A stretch of 9,300 bases of DNA from Candidatus Avelusimicrobium ruminicola (lineage in GTDB: Bacteria; Elusimicrobiota; Elusimicrobia; Elusimicrobiales; Elusimicrobiaceae). A program made the position numbers and the translations under genes. Location of the stretch: contig ONQH01000027.1 of NCBI GenBank assembly GCA_900319885.1, positions 1 to 9,300 on the forward strand, in the 5' to 3' direction. Below are positions 1 through 5,808 of the stretch, in pieces. A model generated the notes under the pieces. The model was not told where the DNA came from and ran no database searches. It worked only from the letters and a program-made list of their open reading frames with translations. The stretch's first letter is position 1. Each line of letters starts with the position of its first letter.

Positions 1-2
1 AT

Positions 3-416
3 TGTAAAATTAACGAAAAAGCCTTTTCGCTCACTATTTTTTTCACCCGTTTATTGGTTGGGTTGGTATTGTTGTATGTGGGGATTGGTTGCTTGTTATT
101 CTACCGGGAATTTTTAGTAAACGCCGCTGCGCTAGGCATGTCCTCCACGGTAGGGATCGGTCTGGTGGTGGCAGATTTGTTTTTAGCACTCCTATTATTG
201 CTGGGGTGGGGCACGCGCTGGGCCGCTTGGCTAGCCATTGTCTGCACGGGGATTTTAGGCATCGTGTTTTTTGCCTCCAATTTTAATAAAGTATATGTAG
301 CGCTTTTAATGTTACTCTTGGCGGCATTACTGCCGGCCGCTTTGTTAGGGCCCGGGCGTATCAGTATAGATTTTGCCAGTGCGCGCCGCCGTGTGGAAAA
401 AGAATTTAGAGGTTAA
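3..416 (+). CDS. DoxX-family four-helix membrane protein, 5' end outside window
   Basis: An inner-membrane protein of the DoxX / DoxX-like type; the molecular role of most members is unknown, so no function is assigned. The frame is open to the left edge, with no ATG, GTG or TTG codon before the TTG at 54. That TTG lies inside the first hydrophobic helix, just after an Arg-Leu pair (TRLLVGLVLL), so the true start is probably upstream of the window. Four hydrophobic stretches can be seen: one beginning at TRLLVGLVLL, one around VGIGLVVADLFLALLLLLGW, one around WLAIVCTGILGIVFFAS and one around VALLMLLLAALLPAALLG. The last is followed by GPGRISIDF, which matches the GPG-x-x-S-x-D ending common in DoxX proteins, and then by a basic cytoplasmic tail. 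The stop lies 2 bases before dnaX, so the two are probably co-transcribed. Family placement is fairly safe; the role is not known. Confidence 0.7.
   Translation, partial: CKINEKAFSLTIFFTRLLVGLVLLYVGIGCLLFYREFLVNAAALGMSSTVGIGLVVADLFLALLLLLGWGTRWAAWLAIVCTGILGIVFFASNFNKVYVALLMLLLAALLPAALLGPGRISIDFASARRRVEKEFRG
342..370 (+). promoter_or_regulatory. Possible internal sigma70-like promoter ahead of dnaX
   Basis: TTGTTA at 342-347 and TATAGA at 365-370 are separated by exactly 17 bases. Each box matches the sigma70 consensus at 4 of 6 positions. The pair lies inside the end of the DoxX gene, about 50 bases before the dnaX start, so it could give dnaX-recR expression independent of the upstream gene. 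Matches this good also occur by chance, so this is only a candidate. Confidence 0.25.
408..412 (+). promoter_or_regulatory. Ribosome binding site of dnaX
   Basis: AGAGG lies 6 bases before the ATG at 419, inside the last codons of the DoxX gene. It fixes the dnaX start and means that dnaX translation can be coupled to the upstream gene. Confidence 0.65.
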
Positions 417-418
417 TT

Positions 419-2137
419 ATGGAAAATACAAATCAATACGTCAGTTTAGCAAATAAATATCGTCCCCAAACCTTTGAGGATATGGTGGGGCAAGAAAGTA
501 TTTCCAAAACCTTACAAAACGCCTTAAAACTGGGGCGTATCGGGCATGCCTATCTATTTTACGGACCGCGCGGTTGCGGTAAAACTACCACCGCCCGTAT
601 TTTGGCCAAAGCGCTTAACTGTACCGGCCACACCGGTAACGGACCGACGGAACACCCTTGCGGCAAGTGTCCGCAATGTCTTGAAATTGCCCAAAGCGCG
701 GATTTAGATGTGCTGGAATTGGACGCGGCGAGCAATACGCAAGTGGAAAAAGTGCGCGAGGCCATTATTGATACCGTTGCCTTGGCTTCTTCGCGCGATC
801 GTTTCAAAGTATTTATTTTGGACGAAGTACACATGCTCTCGGCCAGTTCTTTTAATGCGTTATTAAAAACCATTGAAGAACCGCCGGCCCACGTCGTATT
901 TATTTTGGCCACTACGGAAAAACACAAAGTACCGGCTACCATTGTCAGCCGGTGCCAAACGTTCCGCTTCCGCCCGCTGAGCGCGGACGAAATCAGCACC
1001 CATTTATTAGACATTTGCGGGGCGGAAAATATTGATTTGGCCCCCGCAGCCGCTAAAATTATCGCTAAAAATGCCGGCGGTGCTATGCGCGACGGCCTTA
1101 CGCTGTTGGACCGCGCCATTGCCTATTGCGGGGACCATATTGACGAAAAATCAGTTAGCGAAATGCTGGGTCTTACCTCTACTGAACTATTGATAGATGC
1201 CACCACGGCTTTATGCCACAAAGATAATGCCCAAATGCACCAAGTATTTCAAACGTTACAGGCGGAAGGGTTTGATGCCAATACATTTTTGAAAGATTTG
1301 AAAAATTTACTGGGGGACTTGTTTTACTTTTCGCTGGGGCAAGGCAGTGAGCCTTTTGCGGGAGCCGCTTCGCTGACGGGTGAAGTGTCCGCCAACTTTT
1401 TGGCCCGTTTAACCCGCAAATTAAACAAGTTGATTGAAGAAGTTAAATTTTCCGATAATGCGCTAGTGAGTGCGGAAGTGGGGTTGTTTACCATTATGGA
1501 CAGTATTTTGGATATTGACGGTTTTGTCCGCCGCTTGGAAGCATTAGAGAACGGAACGCCTTTGCCTCCCTCTACCCCCTCCGTGCCGCCGGCACGCAAA
1601 TCCGTTGCCAAAAAGGCGCCCGCCGCCAAACCGATGCCGGCTGCCAAACCGGACAGGAGCCGCGCCGTCCCGGCCGAGCCGGAATCTGCCCCCGTCCCGG
1701 TGCTGGATAAAGTCATTTCCAACCGCCAAGTGTGGGATAAAATGTTGGTGCAATTTGAAAACAGTCCGTTTGTGTACGATATATTGATGAACTCTTCCAT
1801 TGAATTTACTACCGAAAATAACTGGACGCTCCAATTTGCACCCGGCAAAGAATTTTATCAAATCCCCGCTCAAAATAAACTTACGGAATTGTCTGCGGCC
1901 GCGTCACAATTAAGCGGGCGCAAAATCACCGTGTCCTTGGCGGGAAATACGGTGCAATCTCCCGCGCCTGCCCAAGAACAACCCGCTAAAAAGCCGGCTG
2001 CCAAAACGGTAATTTCGGATGAAGAGCCGTTTGCCAAAGGTTCCTTTGCCCAAGAAATAGCCGCCCAAAACGCGGATGCTCCCGAAGAAGTAAAAGAGAT
2101 TTTGGACATTTTTAACGGGGGGGAGTTGATGGCCTAA
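419..2137 (+). CDS. dnaX: DNA polymerase III subunits gamma/tau
   Basis: The ATPase subunit of the replicative clamp loader; it loads the beta clamp and, as tau, links polymerase cores to the helicase. The product is 572 residues. The AAA+ module has Walker A GPRGCGKT (49-56), a zinc module with Cys 68, 81, 84 and 87, Walker B ILDEVH (133-138), sensor 1 ATTEKHK (164-170) and the SRC motif with the arginine finger (177-179). A clamp-loader helical region follows to about 375. Then comes a Pro/Ala/Lys-rich linker (about 379-428), a compact tau-like C-terminal domain (about 430-515), a second short Ala/Pro/Lys linker and an acidic tail ending in DIFNGGE. The ATG at 419 has a good ribosome site and the expected N-terminus (KYRPQTFEDMVGQ). 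The linkers carry C AAA AAG (1609-1615) and T AAA AAG (1987-1993), possible -1 slippage sites for a shorter gamma form. The stop is one base before recR. Confidence 0.97.
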   Translation: MENTNQYVSLANKYRPQTFEDMVGQESISKTLQNALKLGRIGHAYLFYGPRGCGKTTTARILAKALNCTGHTGNGPTEHPCGKCPQCLEIAQSADLDVLELDAASNTQVEKVREAIIDTVALASSRDRFKVFILDEVHMLSASSFNALLKTIEEPPAHVVFILATTEKHKVPATIVSRCQTFRFRPLSADEISTHLLDICGAENIDLAPAAAKIIAKNAGGAMRDGLTLLDRAIAYCGDHIDEKSVSEMLGLTSTELLIDATTALCHKDNAQMHQVFQTLQAEGFDANTFLKDLKNLLGDLFYFSLGQGSEPFAGAASLTGEVSANFLARLTRKLNKLIEEVKFSDNALVSAEVGLFTIMDSILDIDGFVRRLEALENGTPLPPSTPSVPPARKSVAKKAPAAKPMPAAKPDRSRAVPAEPESAPVPVLDKVISNRQVWDKMLVQFENSPFVYDILMNSSIEFTTENNWTLQFAPGKEFYQIPAQNKLTELSAAASQLSGRKITVSLAGNTVQSPAPAQEQPAKKPAAKTVISDEEPFAKGSFAQEIAAQNADAPEEVKEILDIFNGGELMA

Positions 2138-2138
2138 T

Positions 2139-2732
2139 ATGCAGCATTTAGACCGCCTTGTACGTGCTTTAAGACGTTTGCCCGGGGTAGGTCCGCGCCA
2201 GGCCGAGCGTTTTGCCGCGTATTTTCTGCGCGCCAGCCAAGGCGAGGTGGAAGAATTTATTACGGCCTTAAGCGAGGTTAAATCTTCCATTGTATTATGC
2301 CCTAAATGCTTTGCTTATAGCGAGGGAGGGTTGTGCGAAATCTGCCAAGACCCCGACCGCAACGCTACCCAAATTTGCGTAGTGGAAGATCCTCAAGATA
2401 TTGAAGCCATTGAAAAAACCGGCGCCTATAAAGGGTTTTATCATGTCTTGCATGGGGCCATTTCTCCGTTGGAAGGGCGCGGGGCCGAACAAGTAAAAGT
2501 GCGCGAACTGTTGGCCCGTGTCCAGCAAGCCGATCCTAAAATTCAGGAAATTATTATTGCCACAGACCCGGACAGCGAAGGCGAAACCACCGCGTTATAT
2601 TTAGCCGATTTATTACGTAGTCTGGTGCCGCAAATTACCCGCATTGGCTATGGCGTGCCGTTAGGCGGAGATATTGATTACATGGACGAGATGACGCTGG
2701 GATATTCCCTCAAAGGCCGCACCAAAATTTAA
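2139..2732 (+). CDS. recR: Recombination mediator protein RecR
   Basis: RecR works with RecO (and RecF) to load RecA onto SSB-coated single-stranded DNA at gaps. The 197-residue length is normal for the family. Domains in order are an N-terminal helix-hairpin-helix with LPGVGPRQAERFA (14-26), a four-cysteine zinc finger (Cys 54, 57, 66, 69), a TOPRIM domain with VVEDPQDI (81-88) and ATDPDSEGE (141-149), and the C-terminal GYGVPLGGDIDYMDEMTL (170-187) typical of RecR. The start is set by the conserved N-terminus. The gene begins one base after the dnaX stop; the only G-rich ribosome-site candidate (GGGGGGGAG, near 2116-2124) is rather far upstream, so translational coupling to dnaX is likely. 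ybaB, often found between dnaX and recR, is missing. The DPD-x-x-E form of the second TOPRIM motif is unlike the usual RecR ATNPxxEGE and resembles topoisomerases. Confidence 0.96.
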   Translation: MQHLDRLVRALRRLPGVGPRQAERFAAYFLRASQGEVEEFITALSEVKSSIVLCPKCFAYSEGGLCEICQDPDRNATQICVVEDPQDIEAIEKTGAYKGFYHVLHGAISPLEGRGAEQVKVRELLARVQQADPKIQEIIIATDPDSEGETTALYLADLLRSLVPQITRIGYGVPLGGDIDYMDEMTLGYSLKGRTKI

Positions 2733-2760
2733 TTTCGTTTGCCGGTTTTTCTCCTTGCTT

Positions 2761-4620
2761 ATGCATCCTGATTTTTATAAACGGCCCTTGCTTTATGTAC
2801 TGATAGCCTTAATTTTAGGGCTTTTATTTTTTTATAAACCTACAGCCAGCCCGCTGGACCCCCATGCGTTTCTTTCTTCCCCGGAAGTTACCCTTACGGG
2901 CCGCGTAGAATATTTTTATACTGCCAAGCCGCAAAGCAATAATGTAATCGTAAAAGTTTTTAGCATAAACGGGCAACCTGCTGCAGGGTATACGTATGCC
3001 CGGCTTGCCCATTTTGAGCCTTTGTGGAAAGACACGCTGGAAATTTCAGGCCGGTTGCAAGAGCCGTACGGGATAGATTTGCTGGGCAATTTTAACTGGA
3101 AGAAATATCTGTCGTATAAGCACGTATTTACCGAAATTAAAAGTAGCCAAGTGCGCGTGGTAAAACCGGCCGCCTGGCCGTATCGCATATTACGTAGCAT
3201 ACGACAAGATATTTTGCACACTTTTCAAGCCCGGTTGGACCCAGAACTTGCCGCGGTTGCCAGCGGTATTTTATTAGGAGAGCGCGGGAACCTATCCCCG
3301 GAACTTTTTACCGCATTTCAAGATAGCGGAGCCATCCATTTGTTGGTGGCTTCCGGGGGAAATGTGGGGTTTGTTACGCTAATGACCTTGGCTCTTTGTG
3401 CACTGGTCGGGGTCAACCGGCGTAAAGCGTTGTGGGTGGCTCTTTTGGTAGCGGGTGTTTACGCTTTGATTGCCGGGGCAGACGCACCACTGATGCGCGC
3501 GTATTTTATGACGCTGTGCGCATGCGGCGGGTATTATCTGGGGCGTAATAGTGGGGTATTGCAAGGGTTGGTGCTATCCTGCGTGGTTATTTTGCTTATC
3601 TATCCGGCCTCGCTATTTGAGACGGGGTTCCAGATGTCTTTCTTGGCCACCGCCGCTTTGATTATCTGTCTGGCCAACTACCCCGTTCCTGCCAAGTGGC
3701 CGCGGATGGTGCGGTTCTTTGCACAGATATTTTTAGTGACTTTGTCTGTGCAACTGGTACTGTTGCCTGTATTTGCCAACGTATTTTATAAAGTTTCTTT
3801 GACGGGGCTGGTGGCCAATATGTTATTGGTGCCATTGGCTTCGCTCCTGTTAGGGCTTAGTTTTGCCTATTACGTGTGTTGTGTTTGTCACATAGGCGTG
3901 GTGTTATATTATCCTACCCTAGTCTGCTTAAGCCTTTTTAAGTATGTAGTGCAGGGGTTTTCCGCGTTGCCCTTGTCGTCTATTTCTATCAGTGCGTGGA
4001 GCGGGTGGACGGTAGCCGCTTATTATGTGGGGCTCTTTGGCCTACTGCACGCACCTATTAAAAAATGGAAGCGCGAGTTAATTATTGGGTGCCCGGTTCT
4101 GATAGGGATTTTACTTGCGGTGGGTTTGTATCAAGCCGGTTACACGCGGGTTTATTTGCTTAATGAGTGGTATAAGAACGTGGCAATTGTCAAAATAAAG
4201 TATGGGCCGGTGTTTGTGGTGGGCAACGCCCTGGCTCCTGAAAAAATACAAAATGCACTCAGGGGGATAGGGCAGACGCATGCGGCAGCGGTACTAATGA
4301 CGGACACGCAACTCCGAAAGTTTGATTATAATTCGCTGGCTGCACGGATTGTTGTACCCTTTGAAAATGGGTGGCCGGGGCAAGAAATCGGTCCGTTTGA
4401 AAAAGTACGCGTTTCTATGCAATGGGGGATTCACGACACAAAAGACGGACGGATATGGTACAATACGGGATATAGCGGCAGTAAGCAGGACGACGTGTCG
4501 TATTGCTTTACGGTAAAGAAACAACCCACTTTTTGCGTAGGGGGCAAAGCGCGGTTGGTTACTTGGCCGGGCCGGACTATCAGTTCTGAAGTGAATAAGA
4601 CGGTAGAGGTGAAATTATGA
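2761..4620 (+). CDS. comEC: ComEC/Rec2-family DNA uptake channel protein with degenerate C-terminal domain
   Basis: An inner-membrane channel that in competent bacteria carries one DNA strand into the cytoplasm. Numbering from the ATG at 2761 gives 619 residues. A membrane helix (about 10-25) is followed by an extracytoplasmic OB-like DUF4131 region (about 42-135; VTLTGRVEYF), then the Competence domain (about 160-430) with its signatures VASGILLGER (166-175), HLLVASGGNVGF (193-204), AGADAPLMRAYFM (238-250) and ETGFQMSFLATAAL (287-300). After the last helix (about 440-456) comes a 160-residue soluble domain. It sits where ComEC proteins usually carry a metallo-beta-lactamase domain but shows neither LDVGQGD nor a HxHxDH motif. 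A TTG at 2755 is an alternative start two codons upstream; neither start has a clear Shine-Dalgarno sequence, so expression may be low. The TGA overlaps the guaD ATG. Channel identity is firm; nuclease activity of the tail looks unlikely. Confidence 0.9.
   Translation: MHPDFYKRPLLYVLIALILGLLFFYKPTASPLDPHAFLSSPEVTLTGRVEYFYTAKPQSNNVIVKVFSINGQPAAGYTYARLAHFEPLWKDTLEISGRLQEPYGIDLLGNFNWKKYLSYKHVFTEIKSSQVRVVKPAAWPYRILRSIRQDILHTFQARLDPELAAVASGILLGERGNLSPELFTAFQDSGAIHLLVASGGNVGFVTLMTLALCALVGVNRRKALWVALLVAGVYALIAGADAPLMRAYFMTLCACGGYYLGRNSGVLQGLVLSCVVILLIYPASLFETGFQMSFLATAALIICLANYPVPAKWPRMVRFFAQIFLVTLSVQLVLLPVFANVFYKVSLTGLVANMLLVPLASLLLGLSFAYYVCCVCHIGVVLYYPTLVCLSLFKYVVQGFSALPLSSISISAWSGWTVAAYYVGLFGLLHAPIKKWKRELIIGCPVLIGILLAVGLYQAGYTRVYLLNEWYKNVAIVKIKYGPVFVVGNALAPEKIQNALRGIGQTHAAAVLMTDTQLRKFDYNSLAARIVVPFENGWPGQEIGPFEKVRVSMQWGIHDTKDGRIWYNTGYSGSKQDDVSYCFTVKKQPTFCVGGKARLVTWPGRTISSEVNKTVEVKL
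4605..4612 (+). promoter_or_regulatory. Ribosome binding site of guaD
   Basis: AGAGGTGA, inside the last codons of comEC, lies 4 bases before the ATG at 4617 (7 from the AGAGG core). It supports the overlapping ATGA start and suggests that guaD is translated well despite the weak start of comEC. Confidence 0.65.
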
Positions 4621-5105
4621 CCCAGGAAGAAATGCAACAACACATCTATTTTTTGAAGGAAGCGATTGAAGAAGCCCGCAAAGGGATGAAAGCCGGCAAA
4701 GGCGGTCCATTTGGTGCTGTGATTGTAAAAGATGGCAAAATCATTGCGCGCGGATGCAACCAAGTAACTTCCACCAACGATCCTACGCGCCATGCGGAAA
4801 TTGATGCGATTCGCAAAGCGTGTGCGCTGTTGGGCGATTTTGAATTAAAAGATTGTATTTTGTATTCTTCGTGTGAGCCTTGCCCCATGTGCTTGGGGGC
4901 TATTTATTGGGCACGCCCCAAAGCGTTGTATTTTGCGGCAGACCGCGTGCGCGCGGCAGCCTCTAACTTTGACGACGAATTTATTTATAAAGAAGTTCCT
5001 CTCCCGGCCGATAAACGCAGCCTAAAAACGGTTTGTATACAAGTACCGGGGGCCAATGTTCCGTTTGATGAGTGGGATGCCAAAACGGATAAAACGGAGT
5101 ATTAA
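4617..5105 (+). CDS. guaD: Guanine deaminase (cytidine deaminase fold)
   Basis: Hydrolyses guanine to xanthine and ammonia in the cytoplasm, a purine salvage and nitrogen-release step. The 162-residue product closely follows the small zinc guanine deaminase of Bacillus subtilis as I remember it: GGPFGAVIVKDG (29-40), the zinc and proton-transfer motif HAE (59-61), the zinc motif EPCPMC (87-92; Cys 89 and 92), LGAIYWARPKA (93-103), and the FDDEFIYKEV segment (118-127), which belongs to guanine deaminases and is absent from tRNA adenosine deaminase TadA. The C-terminal EY is also shared with the Bacillus enzyme. The start is the ATG overlapping the comEC stop. Automatic annotation could name it TadA or a generic nucleoside deaminase; the WARPKA and FDD segments argue against that. 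In this setting it may salvage guanine, perhaps including guanine from degraded DNA, but that link is inference. Confidence 0.9.
   Translation: MTQEEMQQHIYFLKEAIEEARKGMKAGKGGPFGAVIVKDGKIIARGCNQVTSTNDPTRHAEIDAIRKACALLGDFELKDCILYSSCEPCPMCLGAIYWARPKALYFAADRVRAAASNFDDEFIYKEVPLPADKRSLKTVCIQVPGANVPFDEWDAKTDKTEY
5096..5099 (+). promoter_or_regulatory. Likely ribosome binding site of rsmE
   Basis: GGAG within the end of guaD lies 13 bases before the ATG at 5113. The spacing is long, but it supports this ATG over the in-frame ATG codons at 5056, 5068 and 5077 inside guaD, which would add residues unlike any RsmE N-terminus. Confidence 0.4.
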
Positions 5106-5112
5106 AATTTCT

Positions 5113-5808
5113 ATGCCCCAGTATTTAGCGGATATTAAGCAAACGGAATTTTTCCTCACGGATAGCGAGGCGCACCACGCGTGCGCGGTAGCACGCCACA
5201 AAGAAGGGGATGAAATCCGCGTGTTTGACGGTGCTGGGAAGCAGTTTATGGGGCGTATTGATAAAATACAAAAAAAATTTGTGCGCGGTACACTTCTCTC
5301 CCCGTGTCCGGTACGCAAAGTAGGTTTGAATTTAACTTTGGCCTTTGTGCCCAATTCCCGCACCGGGTTGGAAGAAGTGCTAGATAAAGGCACACAGTTG
5401 GGGGTCAGCGCGTTTTTGCCGCTAATTTCACAACGTAGCGAATATGATGTGCTAAAAAAATTTGACGGGAAAAATGACCGTTGGCAACAAATTATGATTT
5501 CGGCCTGTAAACAGTGTGATACGCCTTTTGTCCCGCGTATTTTACCTCCTGAAAAATTTACGCAGGCCGTTACCTCCCAAGAGCCTTCCTTGCTGGCCTA
5601 TGAGGCAGAATATACCCATACGCTTGCGTGGGGCGCACAGCAATTAAAACACCCCGCGTCTTTGCGTGTGTATGTTGGCCCGGCCGGCGGTTGGACGGAC
5701 GAGGAAGTGGCGTTGGCCCGAGCAAACGGGATTTTGCCCGTTACCTTGGGGGTGAACATCTTGCGGGCGGAAACAGCTTGCATTGCCGTAGCGGCAAAAT
5801 TACTATGA
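5113..5808 (+). CDS. rsmE: 16S rRNA (uracil(1498)-N3)-methyltransferase
   Basis: Uses S-adenosylmethionine to methylate N3 of U1498 in 16S rRNA on the assembled small subunit. The 231-residue length is normal. An N-terminal PUA-like domain (about 1-65; EAHHACAVARHKEGDEIRVFDG, of which HH is at 21-22) precedes a SPOUT-class knotted domain with DKGTQLGV (91-98), QRSE (107-110), a KQCDTPFVP segment (133-141, family form close to EQSxRxxVP), VGPAGGWTDEE (188-198) and LGVNILRAETA (212-222). The last two motifs form the deep trefoil knot that binds SAM. GPAGG replaces the usual GPEGG. The ATG at 5113 was chosen because the PUA domain begins there and a longer frame would lie inside guaD. It starts 7 bases after guaD, and its TGA overlaps the mtaB start. 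Confidence 0.93.
   Translation: MPQYLADIKQTEFFLTDSEAHHACAVARHKEGDEIRVFDGAGKQFMGRIDKIQKKFVRGTLLSPCPVRKVGLNLTLAFVPNSRTGLEEVLDKGTQLGVSAFLPLISQRSEYDVLKKFDGKNDRWQQIMISACKQCDTPFVPRILPPEKFTQAVTSQEPSLLAYEAEYTHTLAWGAQQLKHPASLRVYVGPAGGWTDEEVALARANGILPVTLGVNILRAETACIAVAAKLL

Noticed and set aside
54..56. TTG as the true start of the DoxX-family gene
   Set aside because: The frame is open to the window edge, and the TTG lies within the first hydrophobic helix, so the protein most likely starts further left.
559..1119. Long antisense open frame across dnaX (- strand)
   Set aside because: It is the complement of the conserved AAA+ region of dnaX, with no known motif and no upstream signals; it is open because of dnaX codon use. 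The same holds for the antisense frames over 1324-1873 and 4431-4793.
1555..1700. Low-complexity Pro/Ala/Lys stretch in dnaX as a repeat element or fusion joint
   Set aside because: The short GCCAAACCG repeats are in frame and form the flexible linker expected between DnaX domains.
2733..2760. Terminator or promoter in the recR-comEC gap
   Set aside because: It is 28 bases of T-rich sequence with no stable inverted repeat and no pair of promoter boxes that I can support.
4617..5105. Naming the deaminase TadA (tRNA adenosine deaminase)
   Set aside because: It shares the HAE and PCxxC zinc motifs, but the IYWARPKA and FDDEFIYKE segments and the C-terminal EY match guanine deaminase, and the TadA-type segment after the zinc site is absent.
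5056..5112. Longer rsmE start inside guaD
   Set aside because: It adds a basic 19-residue leader overlapping guaD by 50 bases with no family support; the PUA domain begins at the ATG at 5113.
5628..5804. Longer mtaB frame starting within rsmE
   Set aside because: The extra 59 residues are an out-of-frame reading of the rsmE knot region; MtaB starts at the ATG at 5805 right before the TFGCRVNQ motif.
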